DNA of 64,000 bases, taken from NCBI GenBank assembly GCA_023393635.1, contig JAEWKT010000061.1, positions 128,800 to 192,799 of the forward strand, given 5' to 3'. Source of the DNA: Pseudomonadota bacterium (GTDB lineage Bacteria; Pseudomonadota; Gammaproteobacteria; Pseudomonadales; Moraxellaceae). Position 1 is the stretch's first letter; each line of letters starts with the position of its first letter. This document shows positions 1-9,272 of this stretch, in pieces. Below the pieces are notes generated by a model. That model searched no databases and was not told where the DNA came from. It was given only the letters and a program-made list of their open reading frames with translations. The position numbers were made by a program, and so were the translations under genes.

Positions 1-19
1 TTTAATAACATTTTGTATA

Positions 20-47
20 AAAAAAGGCATATAGCTTTTTTTTAATC
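20..47 (-). terminator. possible weak terminator after mucD
   Basis: Just beyond the mucD stop, a run of A, a short GC-containing inverted repeat around 26-35 and a run of T face each other. The GC core is only about two base pairs, so this is a weak candidate for the minus-strand transcript. Confidence 0.3.
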
Positions 48-60
48 CCTGATTGGTTAT

Positions 61-1446
61 TTATTCCACCCGCAAGCCAATAATAGCTGGCACACCATCA
101 CGCTGAATTGACACCCGTACCACCTGATTGGTGGATAAGCTACGAACTGCATTAAGCAAGGCAGATGTATTGGGCGTTGAGGTATTGTTAATCCGAGTAA
201 TGACATCGCCTGGCAATAAACCAGCTCGGGCAGCCAAACCACCAAGTAGTACATCTCCAATCACCACGCCCTTAATTTTTAATGCCTGACTTTCTGCAGG
301 GGTCAAATCACGTAGCTGCATCCCTAGCGATGGCCCTTTACCCTGATTGGTTTTGGTGTTTTCAGTGGCGGGAGTATCATCAGGCGCACTGGTTAAAAGC
401 GCAGTCACAGTTAGCTGTTTATTGTTGCGCTGGATCAGCATTTTTGCTGACTGATCTGGACGCGTACGATTAATCAAATTAATTAAGTCGGTGGTGCGGT
501 TAATGGCAATATCGTTATAACTTAAAATAATATCACCATCTTTTAAACCAGCTTTGCTTGCTGGCGTATCTGGTGATACTTGCGTAACCAACGCGCCTTC
601 AGGACGTGATAACTGATAGGCTTCAGCCAAATTACGGTCAATATCCTGCAGCATCACGCCTAAATAAGCACGAGACACCTTGCCTGTTTTGATGATTTGA
701 TTGGCCACGTCCATCGCCACATCAATAGGAATAGAGAACGACAAACCCATATAGCCGCCCGTTCCACTAAAAATTCTTGAGTTAATCCCTACTACTTCGC
801 CATGCTGATTAAATAAAGGGCCACCTGAGTTACCAGGATTTAAAGCAACATCAGTTTGAATAAAAGGCACTGCTGTTTCGCGCGACATGGTTCGTGACTT
901 TGCACTGACAATACCCGCTGAAGCAGAATAATCAAAACCAAATGGCGAACCAATGGCTAATACGGGTTCACCTACTTTTAATTGATTGGCGTCGCCAGTT
1001 TTTAATGCTGGAAAGCCACTTTCTTTAACTTTTAATACGGCAACGTCAGTACGCGCATCACTGCCTACTACAGTTGCATCTAGTTCACGGCGGTCATTTA
1101 AAGTAATGGTCACTTTGCTGGCATCACTAACCACATGATGGTTGGTCAGTAAATAACCGTCCTTACTAATAAAAAACGCGCTGCCATAAGAGTTTTGTTC
1201 TTGTGGACGCGGCTGATTTGGAATCTGAATGTTATTGCCGAAAAAACGTTTGAGAATATCAGGAAGTTGCTGCTGTAGTAATTCTTCTTGAGTCAGCTTC
1301 TTGGAGACGTGTACACGTACTACTGCGGGGCTTACCGCTTCAACCAGAGATGAAAAATCGACTGGTGTTGCGGCCACGCCAGGTTGGGCAATAACTATTG
1401 AGGTAGCTACTGCAAAAAGACCCTGTTGGAGATGATTGATACTCAT
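61..1446 (-). CDS. mucD: Periplasmic HtrA/Do-family serine protease (MucD/DegQ-like)
   Basis: Periplasmic protease/chaperone of the HtrA family, 461 aa, handling misfolded envelope proteins. The catalytic triad is visible: His104 in TNHHVV, Asp134 in DARTDVAVLKV, Ser207 in GNSGGP. Two PDZ domains follow, about residues 255-345 and 365-460, each with a carboxylate-binding loop (YLGV, GMQL). The N-terminus (1-26, ending GVAA) looks like a signal peptide but lacks the usual lysine or arginine before the hydrophobic core. A TAA lies directly upstream of the ATG in frame, and AGGA sits about 10 bases before it, so the start is fixed. It is divergent from nadB. In Pseudomonas aeruginosa nadB and mucD flank algU-mucABC; here those genes are absent between them. 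The family is certain; the mucD name rests on the two PDZ domains and this neighbour. Confidence 0.9.
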   Translation of the reverse strand: MSINHLQQGLFAVATSIVIAQPGVAATPVDFSSLVEAVSPAVVRVHVSKKLTQEELLQQQLPDILKRFFGNNIQIPNQPRPQEQNSYGSAFFISKDGYLLTNHHVVSDASKVTITLNDRRELDATVVGSDARTDVAVLKVKESGFPALKTGDANQLKVGEPVLAIGSPFGFDYSASAGIVSAKSRTMSRETAVPFIQTDVALNPGNSGGPLFNQHGEVVGINSRIFSGTGGYMGLSFSIPIDVAMDVANQIIKTGKVSRAYLGVMLQDIDRNLAEAYQLSRPEGALVTQVSPDTPASKAGLKDGDIILSYNDIAINRTTDLINLINRTRPDQSAKMLIQRNNKQLTVTALLTSAPDDTPATENTKTNQGKGPSLGMQLRDLTPAESQALKIKGVVIGDVLLGGLAARAGLLPGDVITRINNTSTPNTSALLNAVRSLSTNQVVRVSIQRDGVPAIIGLRVE

Positions 1447-1777
1447 TTATTCGTTCCTGCTGAGCACTTTTAAAAACAGTCCATTCTTTTAACAGAATTT
1501 TTAAAAAGATTCTGTTAGCGATCGTTTCAAATTAACACAAGTATGGATTTTAAAAGCATGCCGTGTAAAGCAGTAAAAATTAGCCTTTGTTTCTTGCTGA
1601 CATTAGAATTCACCTATCCGTAATTTATACGATTTTAAAACCCTTATCAAAGCTGAGGTCGTGCAAAAAGGTGGATGCAAGCGCTCTATTGAAATTATTT
1701 AATTAAAACACTTGCGTTTTTAATCATTTTGGCGTGTTATTCAATCCAGTTTTTTTAGATAATCCAGGCCTTCCTTG
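1447..1777. other. Divergent intergenic region between mucD and nadB
   Basis: This 331-base spacer has no convincing reading frame. It must hold the promoters of mucD (leftward) and nadB (rightward). The only clear structure is the inverted repeat at 1490-1517, listed separately. I could not assign -35/-10 pairs with confidence, and no sigma-E-type promoter stood out. Confidence 0.5.
1490..1517. repeat. Inverted repeat upstream of mucD
   Basis: Perfect 9-base arms, TAACAGAAT (1490-1498) and ATTCTGTTA (1509-1517), are separated by 10 A/T-rich bases. It lies 44 bases before the mucD start. It could be an operator or part of the mucD leader; neither role is shown by sequence alone. Confidence 0.5.
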
Positions 1778-3418
1778 ATGCCCGATTCTCATCGTATCCA
1801 TCGTAGCAATCCTCAATATGACGTAGTTATTGTTGGCAGCGGTGCCGCAGGTTTAACCCTTGCCTTGTCACTGCCTGATCATTTTAAGGTGGCTGTACTG
1901 GCCAAATCTGTATTAACAGAAGCAAGTACTTATTATGCCCAAGGGGGCGTTGCAGCTGTACTAGATGAAACTGATTCTATAGAACAGCATATCGAGGATA
2001 CATTGATTGCAGGGGCGCATCTATGCCATAGAGATGCCGTAGCATTTACGGTAGAGCATGGACGCGATGCCGTTAATTTTTTGCTAGAACAAGGGGTTCG
2101 GTTTACGCTTGATGAAGCAGAACAGTTACATTTAACCCGCGAAGGTGGCCACTCCCAGCGTCGGATTATTCATGCGGCCGATGCTACTGGGGTCGCGATT
2201 TCAACCACGCTGGTTAAGCGCGTACGTGAATGTAAGCATATTACCTTACTTGAAAACTATGCAGCGATTGATGTGATTACCAGTAACCGTCTGGGTTTAG
2301 ACGAGCAAAAACGCACGATTGGCCTGTATGTATTAAATATAGACTCTGGCGAAGTAGAAACATTTCTTGCGCCATTTGTAGCACTGGCTTGTGGCGGTGC
2401 GAGTAAAGCTTATCTTTATACGTCTAATCCTGATATAGCAACGGGTGATGGTATTGCCATGGCATGGCGTGCTGGTTGCCGTGTGGCCAATCTTGAATTT
2501 AATCAATTTCATCCCACTTGTTTATATCATCCCCAGGCACGGTCTTTCTTAATTACTGAGGCCATGCGCGGTGAAGGTGCATATTTACGCTTACCTGACG
2601 GTGAACGCTTTATGCAGCGTTTTGATGAGCGGGCTGAGCTGGCGCCACGTGATATTGTAGCCCGCGCAATCGATTTTGAAATGAAACGACTAGGTATTCG
2701 TCATGTGTGGCTAGATATCACCCATCAGTCAAAAACATTTGTAAAATCTCACTTTCCAACCCTGTATGAACGTCTATTAGAGTTAGGCATTGATATTACT
2801 AAAGATATGATTCCAGTGGTACCTGCTGCGCACTATACCTGTGGTGGTGTCATGGTAGATGTGCATAGTCAAACCGACATTGCGGGACTATATGCCATTG
2901 GTGAAACCTCTTTTACAGGTTTGCATGGTGCCAACCGTATGGCCAGTAATTCACTGCTTGAGTGTTTTGTCTATGGCATGAGTGCCGCGCAGCATATTGC
3001 TAATTTACATCCCACTATGGCAGCCTTACCTGCTGTACCAAAATGGGATGCTTCACGCGTGCAGAATCCTGATGAGGACGTGGTAATTTTACAAAACTGG
3101 GATGAGCTACGCAGCTTTATGTGGAACTATGTGGGCATTGTCCGTACCACCAAACGCTTAGAGCGGGCATTAAACCGTATTGAATTGCTTAAACGTGAAA
3201 TTGAGGAATACTATCAGGGCTATGTGGTCACTAAAAACCTGATTGAACTGCGTAATCTGGTGTTAGTATCTGAAATGATCGTGCGTTGTGCGTTGCAACG
3301 CAAAGAGTCCCGCGGTTTACATTACACACTTGATTATCCGCAGTTATCGAATGAAATTTGCGACAGTGTATTGATTCCACCAGATTTTAAAGCAATATCA
3401 CCGTCAGTTAACTCCTAA
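1778..3418 (+). CDS. nadB: L-aspartate oxidase
   Basis: FAD enzyme that oxidises L-aspartate to iminoaspartate, the first step of de novo NAD synthesis, working with quinolinate synthase NadA (not in this window). The protein is 546 aa, the usual length. It has the N-terminal dinucleotide-binding GSGAAG motif (about 21-26), the YYAQGG segment of the succinate dehydrogenase/aspartate oxidase family, the substrate-loop REGGHS and the C-terminal flavin motif GLHGANRMASNS. The frame extends one codon upstream to a TTG; the adjoining ATG is preferred because it is the stronger start codon. It is divergent from mucD and convergent with tmk. The last codons and stop lie in a short tandem duplication (3406-3445). 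Confidence 0.95.
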   Translation: MPDSHRIHRSNPQYDVVIVGSGAAGLTLALSLPDHFKVAVLAKSVLTEASTYYAQGGVAAVLDETDSIEQHIEDTLIAGAHLCHRDAVAFTVEHGRDAVNFLLEQGVRFTLDEAEQLHLTREGGHSQRRIIHAADATGVAISTTLVKRVRECKHITLLENYAAIDVITSNRLGLDEQKRTIGLYVLNIDSGEVETFLAPFVALACGGASKAYLYTSNPDIATGDGIAMAWRAGCRVANLEFNQFHPTCLYHPQARSFLITEAMRGEGAYLRLPDGERFMQRFDERAELAPRDIVARAIDFEMKRLGIRHVWLDITHQSKTFVKSHFPTLYERLLELGIDITKDMIPVVPAAHYTCGGVMVDVHSQTDIAGLYAIGETSFTGLHGANRMASNSLLECFVYGMSAAQHIANLHPTMAALPAVPKWDASRVQNPDEDVVILQNWDELRSFMWNYVGIVRTTKRLERALNRIELLKREIEEYYQGYVVTKNLIELRNLVLVSEMIVRCALQRKESRGLHYTLDYPQLSNEICDSVLIPPDFKAISPSVNS

Positions 3419-3445
3419 AAAAGATAGTTAACTCTTAAAAAAAGC
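3406..3445 (+). repeat. Tandem duplication across the nadB stop codon
   Basis: AGTTAACTCCTAAAAAAGAT (3406-3425) is followed at once by a near copy, AGTTAACTCTTAAAAAAAGC (3426-3445). The first copy contains the nadB stop. The A-rich tail followed by a weak GGGGTTTT hairpin at about 3441-3471 may serve as an inefficient terminator. Confidence 0.6.
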
Positions 3446-3498
3446 CCTGTCGCTTAGGTTGATGGGGTTTTAATGAATGAGCAAAAGATTTGGATGGC

Positions 3499-4110
3499 TT
3501 AGCCAAGATGCCTGTTTTTTAATACTTCAATGGATTGCGATAGCATAATCTCAGGACTTTGAGTGGCATCAATACGCACAATTCGATCAGGTTCAGTCTG
3601 CGCACGCTGAGCATATACTGCTCGCACCCGTTCAAAAAACTCACGCTTTTCCTGTTCAAACCGATCTAAGGCACCCCGCTTTTGAGCGCGCTGCATGCCT
3701 ACTTCAACGGGTGCATCCAGCCAAAAAGTAAGCTGTGGCATTATTCCAACAAATTGCTGCTGCAAAAGCGCAATTTTTTGCTGGTCTAATTGACGTCCCC
3801 CGCCCTGATAAGCAAAACTGGCATCTACAAAACGATCACTCAATACCCATTTGCCTTGCTGTAACGCAGGGCAAATCACCTGATGAATATGTTGAGCACG
3901 CGCTGCAAAAATCAATAACAGCTCACAACCCTCGTTAACCATCTCATCCTGCTGACTTAACAGCAAACCACGGATTTGCTCGGCCAGCGGGGTGCCACCA
4001 GGTTCACGAGTGAGCACAGTCACATGACCGTTTTGATTTAAATAGGCATTAAGGCTGGTAATTAATGTTGTTTTGCCAACGCCTTCTGTTCCCTCAAAAC
4101 TAATAAACAT
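3499..4110 (-). CDS. tmk: Thymidylate kinase
   Basis: Phosphorylates dTMP to dTDP in the cytoplasm. At 203 aa it is the normal size. The P-loop is at residues 7-14 (GTEGVGKT), the substrate-binding TREPGGT near 35-41, the DR-containing motif DRFVDASFAYQGG near 91-103, and an arginine-rich LID segment (QKRGALDRFEQEKREFF). Its ATG shares one base with the mltG stop (TAATG), so the two are translationally coupled. The order pabC, mltG, tmk is common in gammaproteobacteria; holB, often next, is not here. tmk runs into nadB tail to tail. Confidence 0.97.
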   Translation of the reverse strand: MFISFEGTEGVGKTTLITSLNAYLNQNGHVTVLTREPGGTPLAEQIRGLLLSQQDEMVNEGCELLLIFAARAQHIHQVICPALQQGKWVLSDRFVDASFAYQGGGRQLDQQKIALLQQQFVGIMPQLTFWLDAPVEVGMQRAQKRGALDRFEQEKREFFERVRAVYAQRAQTEPDRIVRIDATQSPEIMLSQSIEVLKNRHLG

Positions 4111-5216
4111 TATGGCATTCCTACTGGTTGATTTTGTGCACGCTTTTGCCTTAAGGTTTTTAGATAGTTAGCCACAGCCTGATTATGCTGCTCTAAAGAA
4201 TCACTAAAATTATGTCCACCATTGCCTGTTGCAACAAAATATAAGCTTTTGCCTTGGGCTGGATGCAAGGCAGCTTCAATGGAGGCTTTGCTGGGCAGCG
4301 CAATTGGGGTGGGTGGTAAGCCGTTAATGGTATAGGTGTTATACGCGGTAGGTGTGAGTAAATCCTGCCGACGGATATTGCCCGTGTAGGTATCGCCCAT
4401 GCCATAAATCACGGTTGGATCAGTTTGCAGGCGCATGCCTATTTTTAAGCGACGTACAAATACACCTGCAACATCAAAACGCTCACTGGCAATCCCTGTT
4501 TCCTTTTCGACAATAGAGGCCATAATTAAGGCCTCATAGGCATTTTTATAAGGCAAATTAGGCGCACGATTTTGCCATGCCTGATCTAAAACTTTTTTTT
4601 GCGCGCGATACAAGTGCTTCAAAATAGTAGCATCGGTTTCACCCTTGGCAAAATAATAGGTATCGGGTGCAAACCAGCCCTCTGGATGCGCTTGCTCAAT
4701 TTGCAGTGTTTTTAAAATTTGGCTGTTATCCAAGCCAGTTAAGGTTTGGGTGACATAAGGATCATTGGCAAGTCGTTTTTTTAACTGTCCAAATGTCGTT
4801 CCCTCAATTACCAACACACGATTCATTTGCGCCATCTCACCGTTACTCAGCATTTGTAGCAAATGCTGCACGCTGGTGCCTTTTTTTACTTCATACACCC
4901 CTGCTTTTAAGGTATCGTGAATAAACAGGCGCTGGTAAATTTTGGCAACAAGCGGGATACGAATTTGCCCTTTTTGTCCAAGCTCATTGATTAAACCAGA
5001 ATAAGTTTGTCCTTGTTTAATGTTGAGCATTTGGCTAGCACCGCGCATGGGAATATCGCGCCATAATCCCTGCCATAGCAGCCCCATCAAGGCAATTAAA
5101 CCACCAACCACTAAAATAACCAACAGCTTGATGACCGAGTGCTTCAATACACTTCCCCACTGAAATGCAGCGTTTAGGCCAGATTTTGTTTTATTTTTGA
5201 CAGGTCGCTTTGCCAT
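4110..5216 (-). CDS. mltG: Endolytic murein transglycosylase MltG
   Basis: Inner-membrane lytic transglycosylase that cuts nascent peptidoglycan glycan strands and is thought to set their length. 368 aa. A basic cytoplasmic tail (1-30) is followed by one transmembrane helix (about 31-51), a LysM-like region, and the YceG catalytic domain. The signature ASIVEKETG (233-241) carries the catalytic glutamate, and LPPTPIALPS (about 300-309) is the conserved C-terminal motif. The gene overlaps tmk by one base and lies 117 bases from the pabC stop, so the three may be cotranscribed. Confidence 0.96.
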   Translation of the reverse strand: MAKRPVKNKTKSGLNAAFQWGSVLKHSVIKLLVILVVGGLIALMGLLWQGLWRDIPMRGASQMLNIKQGQTYSGLINELGQKGQIRIPLVAKIYQRLFIHDTLKAGVYEVKKGTSVQHLLQMLSNGEMAQMNRVLVIEGTTFGQLKKRLANDPYVTQTLTGLDNSQILKTLQIEQAHPEGWFAPDTYYFAKGETDATILKHLYRAQKKVLDQAWQNRAPNLPYKNAYEALIMASIVEKETGIASERFDVAGVFVRRLKIGMRLQTDPTVIYGMGDTYTGNIRRQDLLTPTAYNTYTINGLPPTPIALPSKASIEAALHPAQGKSLYFVATGNGGHNFSDSLEQHNQAVANYLKTLRQKRAQNQPVGMP

Positions 5217-5333
5217 AGTGATTGAAACATAAAAAAAGAGGGCTCAAGCATAGCAGAACTCTTGCCTGATTTTGAGTATATGCTGTCATTGCTCAATGGA
5301 GGTTCAGAGAATAGCGCGCCTAACTACACCTAA

Positions 5334-6158
5334 CTATAAATCAAATTGATCTATTAATTGCTGCACAGGGGCTAACTCAAGTGGTCGGTCCAACAGCGTT
5401 TTTACAGGTAAAATTCCTATTAAAGCATTACAGAAAAACATGGCTTCAATGTGTTCAATAGCAGCCTTTGGCACATTGACCACACTATGGGCAATATCAT
5501 GTGTCAGCATTTTCTCAAGAATCTCAGCGCGCATTACCCCTGCAATACCTGCCTGATCCAAAATTGGTGTATGCCACTTTTCATCCATATAAAAAAAACA
5601 ATTGCTGGCTACTCCTTCCACAATATTACCTTGTAGATCAGTGACCAATGCTTCAGCCCACGGGGTGCTGGCCAGCTCATGTCGTAACAACACTTGTTCT
5701 AAGCGGTTAAGGGTTTTTAGTCCCACTAATGCAGGCATGGTGTGACCTAAAGTTAATTGCAATAGTCCACTGTCAATGGCTTGTGCTTGTTTTTCTGCAT
5801 CATTGCTCGCCTCTGCTTGTTGTTCATCATGTGGAAAACCGTGCAAATAAACATCGGCTTTTTGCTCAGGGGGCATATAGCCGCGCTGACCCAAACCACG
5901 GCTTACAATAATTTTCAGGGCACCCGAAAATTCAATATATTCGGCTAAAAAATCATTCACCTGTGCTTCAATCTCTTCGATATCGATATCAAAAGTCAGT
6001 TGCTCGGCACATTCAATCAAACGTTCAATATGCCGTTGCCATAACCGTGGCTGGCCTTGCGTCACTTTAATTGTAGTAAAAAAACCATCGCCATATAAAA
6101 ATGCCCGATCCTGACAATCAATCGCGTGGCAAGGTTGACCATTTTTTATACTTATCAT
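5334..6158 (-). CDS. pabC: Aminodeoxychorismate lyase
   Basis: PLP enzyme converting 4-amino-4-deoxychorismate to p-aminobenzoate plus pyruvate for folate synthesis. 274 aa, fold-type IV like the branched-chain aminotransferases. Lys148 in GLKTLNR is the expected PLP Schiff-base lysine, and the N-terminal DRAFLYGDGFFTT matches the family. GGAG lies about 6 bases before the ATG. First gene of the leftward pabC-mltG-tmk group and divergent from sbp. A D-amino acid or branched-chain aminotransferase is a less likely alternative; the mltG-tmk neighbourhood favours pabC. Confidence 0.92.
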   Translation of the reverse strand: MISIKNGQPCHAIDCQDRAFLYGDGFFTTIKVTQGQPRLWQRHIERLIECAEQLTFDIDIEEIEAQVNDFLAEYIEFSGALKIIVSRGLGQRGYMPPEQKADVYLHGFPHDEQQAEASNDAEKQAQAIDSGLLQLTLGHTMPALVGLKTLNRLEQVLLRHELASTPWAEALVTDLQGNIVEGVASNCFFYMDEKWHTPILDQAGIAGVMRAEILEKMLTHDIAHSVVNVPKAAIEHIEAMFFCNALIGILPVKTLLDRPLELAPVQQLIDQFDL

Positions 6159-6334
6159 TTTTTACTCCAAAATCACCTTTAGGATATTTTCTGCCAATCT
6201 TAGCGTGTTCTAAATCTGTTTTGTGCATAACAAATGCTTTTTTTCTTGTTTTTTAATTTTTAAAAAATTTCCTATGCTGATGAACACAAACATGAATAGC
6301 TAATTTAAAGCACGACTAATTTTGGAGAAATATC

Positions 6335-7369
6335 ATGTCACTATACTCAAGATTAGGCCTAAAAGCAGGTTTAACGACTGGGCTGGCCGCACTGTTACTC
6401 AGCACTAGTATTTTTGCGGCACCTATTAATTTTTTAAACGTATCTTATGATCCAACCCGTGAGCTTTATGATGAGTTTAATCAGTCTTTTGCTAATTACT
6501 GGAAACAAAAAACTGGGCAGGACATTAATTTTCGCCAATCCCATGGCGGCTCTGGCAAGCAAGCACGGTCGGTCATTGATGGTTTAGAAGCTGATGTGGT
6601 GACATTGGCACTGGCTTCGGATATTGACGCCATTGTGAACAATAGTAGCCTGATCAAAAATAAAAACTGGCAAAAACAGTTCCCGCAAAACTCCACACCT
6701 TATACCTCAACCATTGTATTTTTAGTGCGTAAGGGCAACCCCAAGCAAATTAAAGATTGGGGGGATATTGTCAAACCCAATGTTGAAGTGGTAACGCCAA
6801 ACCCTAAAACTTCAGGCGGTGCGCGCTGGAATTACTTGGCAGCATGGGCTTGGGCCAAGCATCAAAAAGGCGGCAACGATGCTACCGCGCTTGAGTTTGT
6901 GCGTCAGGTGTATGCCAATACCAAAGTACTCGATTCAGGCGCGCGTGGAGCCACGACTACCTTTGTTGAGCGCGGTATTGGTGATGTATTGCTGGCTTGG
7001 GAAAATGAGGCGTATCTTGCTTTACGTGAACAGCCAAGCAAGTTTGAAATTATCACGCCCAGTCTGTCTATTTTGGCAGAACCACCTGTAGCGATTGTGG
7101 ATAAAAACGTTGATAAGCACGGCACACGCAACTTGGCCACAGGTTATTTAAATTATTTGTACTCTCCAATTGGCCAAAACATTGCGGCCAAAAACTTTTA
7201 TCGTCCACGCAATGCCCAAGTGCTGGCCAAATATAGCCAAACGTTTAAGCCACTAAAACTGGTAACGATTGATAAGGAGTTTGGCGGGTGGCCGAAAACT
7301 CAAAAAGCACACTTTGATAATGCAGGAATATTTGACCAAATTGTAGCCAAAAATGCGGCCAAAAAATAA
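6335..7369 (+). CDS. sbp: Periplasmic sulfate-binding protein
   Basis: Periplasmic receptor that delivers sulfate (possibly thiosulfate) to the CysTWA ABC transporter. 344 aa, with a signal peptide of about 28 residues (ending SIFA) and the sulfate-binding family segments LNVSYDPTRELYDEFN, SHGGSGKQARSV and PNPKTSGGARWNYLAAW. It has TTTGGAG ahead of its ATG. It heads the cluster sbp-cysT-cysW-cysA, with cysB after it, so CysB control is likely. Whether it is Sbp or the thiosulfate paralogue CysP cannot be settled from motifs alone. Confidence 0.94.
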   Translation: MSLYSRLGLKAGLTTGLAALLLSTSIFAAPINFLNVSYDPTRELYDEFNQSFANYWKQKTGQDINFRQSHGGSGKQARSVIDGLEADVVTLALASDIDAIVNNSSLIKNKNWQKQFPQNSTPYTSTIVFLVRKGNPKQIKDWGDIVKPNVEVVTPNPKTSGGARWNYLAAWAWAKHQKGGNDATALEFVRQVYANTKVLDSGARGATTTFVERGIGDVLLAWENEAYLALREQPSKFEIITPSLSILAEPPVAIVDKNVDKHGTRNLATGYLNYLYSPIGQNIAAKNFYRPRNAQVLAKYSQTFKPLKLVTIDKEFGGWPKTQKAHFDNAGIFDQIVAKNAAKK

Positions 7370-7405
7370 GCTAAGTTTAAACAACAATTGAGAAATTGAC
7401 CGTTT

Positions 7406-7449
7406 ACTGGTGGGTATGCCTAAGTTTGTGCCTCTCCCACCAGTGTTTT
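7406..7449 (+). terminator. Intra-operon hairpin between sbp and cysT
   Basis: Perfect 9-base arms ACTGGTGGG (7406-7414) and CCCACCAGT (7436-7444) with a 21-base loop, followed by five T. It sits in the 99-base gap between the binding-protein gene and the first permease gene. It may act as a partial terminator or stabilise the sbp mRNA 3' end, giving more binding protein than permease. Confidence 0.65.
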
Positions 7450-7468
7450 TAATGTATGAGGTGGTGTT

Positions 7469-8302
7469 ATGGCGAAGCAAAAACATGTGCTCCCAGGCTT
7501 TGGGCTTTCTTTAGGTTTTACACTGGCCTATTTATCACTCATTGTGCTAATTCCTTTGGCTGCGGTATTTATTCGCTCAATGGATATTGGCTGGCAAGGT
7601 TTGCTTAACATTTTAACCGATGCCCGAATTGTAGCGGCATTACAGCTTAGCTTTAGCACGGCAATAGTAGCTGCACTGGTAAATGTGGTGTTTGGCGTGT
7701 TATTGGCTTGGTCATTGGTGCGTTATCAATTTCCTGGTAAACGCATTGTTGATGCACTGGTTGACCTCCCCTTTGCCCTACCCACGGCAGTAGCAGGCAT
7801 TGCCCTCACCACCTTATATGCCAAAAATGGCTGGCTGGGGCAGTATTTAGAAGCCTGGAATATTCAGATCGCATATACCAGCTTGGGGATTACGCTGGCT
7901 TTAATCTTTATTGGTTTACCGTTTGTGGTACGTACTGTGCAACCCGTACTGGCAGATCTTGAAACCGAGCTTGAAGAAGCAGCGGCTGCACTGGGCGCAA
8001 CCCGTTTTCAAACTATTTACAAAGTCATTTTACCCATTATTTTACCTGCTTTAATTACAGGTTTTACCCTGGCTTTTGCACGCGGTGTGGGCGAATACGG
8101 CTCGGTGATCTTTATTGCAGGCAACCAACCCTTTAAAACGGAAATTGCGCCCCTGCTTATTATCTCTCGCCTTGAAGAATATGATTATGCAGCTGCAACC
8201 ACCATTGCTGTCATCATGTTACTGATTTCATTTTCGTTATTACTCATGATTAATCTATTCCAAAGCTGGGCAAGTCGACGTACTGGGAGAGTTGCACTAT
8301 GA
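7469..8302 (+). CDS. cysT: Sulfate/thiosulfate ABC transporter permease CysT
   Basis: Inner-membrane permease subunit (also called CysU), 277 aa, with about six predicted membrane helices. The cytoplasmic EAA loop that contacts the ATPase is visible (EEAAAALGATRFQTIYKVILP). GAGG lies about 8 bases before the ATG. It overlaps cysW by four bases (ATGA), which indicates coupled translation of the permease pair. Confidence 0.96.
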   Translation: MAKQKHVLPGFGLSLGFTLAYLSLIVLIPLAAVFIRSMDIGWQGLLNILTDARIVAALQLSFSTAIVAALVNVVFGVLLAWSLVRYQFPGKRIVDALVDLPFALPTAVAGIALTTLYAKNGWLGQYLEAWNIQIAYTSLGITLALIFIGLPFVVRTVQPVLADLETELEEAAAALGATRFQTIYKVILPIILPALITGFTLAFARGVGEYGSVIFIAGNQPFKTEIAPLLIISRLEEYDYAAATTIAVIMLLISFSLLLMINLFQSWASRRTGRVAL

Positions 8303-9207
8303 ACTTGTCGACTTCATCTAGCCAGCAATTGGCAGTACGCTTGCAATCACACGATGCCACACGTGAAGCGCCCTGGGTGCGGTATGGCATTATTAGCCTA
8401 AGCTTGATATTTTTTTTAGCCTGCCTGCTTTTACCGCTGATTCTGGTATTTGTAGAGGCTTTTCGACAAGGCATGCAGGTTTATTTTCAGGCATTAGTAC
8501 ATCCCGATACACTGGCTGCGGTCAAGCTTACCTTACTCACCGCTGCCATTGCAGTACCGCTGAATGTGATTTTTGGCGTGGCGGCAGCATGGTGCGTGGC
8601 CAAGTTTAGATTTCGTGGTAAATCTATTTTAACCACCTTAATAGACCTGCCGTTTTCGGTATCACCTGTGATTGCAGGCTTAATGCTGGTACTCATTTTT
8701 GGTACGCAAGGCTGGCTAGGCGGGTTTTTACAACAGCAGGAAATACGCATTTTATATGCGGTGCCTGCTATTGTGTTAGCGACTATTTTTATTACTGTTC
8801 CCTTTGTTGCGCGCGAGCTTATTCCATTAATGGAAGCACAAGGCAATGAGGAAGAAGAAGCCGCAATAGTACTAGGGGCTAGTGGCTGGCAAACTTTTTG
8901 GCACGTTACCCTACCCAATATCAAATGGGGCTTATTGTATGGGGTGATTTTGTGTAATGCACGAGCAATGGGTGAGTTTGGTGCAGTATCCGTGGTGTCT
9001 GGGCATATTCGTGGGGAAACCAATACGCTGCCCCTACAGGTCGAAATTTTATACAACGAATATACCTTTAGTGCGGCATTTGCGGTGTCTTCCCTATTGG
9101 CCTTTTTAGCCATTTTAACGCTAATTTTAAAGGTCTGGATCGAAAGCCGAAATCAACTTTCTCAAGACTACTCTTCGCAAAAACAGTCCATGCACAGTAC
9201 TACTTAA
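8299..9207 (+). CDS. cysW: Sulfate/thiosulfate ABC transporter permease CysW
   Basis: Second permease subunit, 302 aa, forming a heterodimer with CysT in the inner membrane. The EAA loop reads EEEEAAIVLGASGWQTFWHVTLP. A polar N-terminal extension of about 30 residues precedes the first helix. The start overlaps the cysT stop (ATGA). A 65-base gap separates it from cysA. Confidence 0.96.
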   Translation: MNLSTSSSQQLAVRLQSHDATREAPWVRYGIISLSLIFFLACLLLPLILVFVEAFRQGMQVYFQALVHPDTLAAVKLTLLTAAIAVPLNVIFGVAAAWCVAKFRFRGKSILTTLIDLPFSVSPVIAGLMLVLIFGTQGWLGGFLQQQEIRILYAVPAIVLATIFITVPFVARELIPLMEAQGNEEEEAAIVLGASGWQTFWHVTLPNIKWGLLYGVILCNARAMGEFGAVSVVSGHIRGETNTLPLQVEILYNEYTFSAAFAVSSLLAFLAILTLILKVWIESRNQLSQDYSSQKQSMHSTT

Positions 9208-9272
9208 TATTCATCGTTTTTGTCGTTTTACTCTTAAGTTTAAGCAAACATCCGTTTTATTTTTTATGGAAT

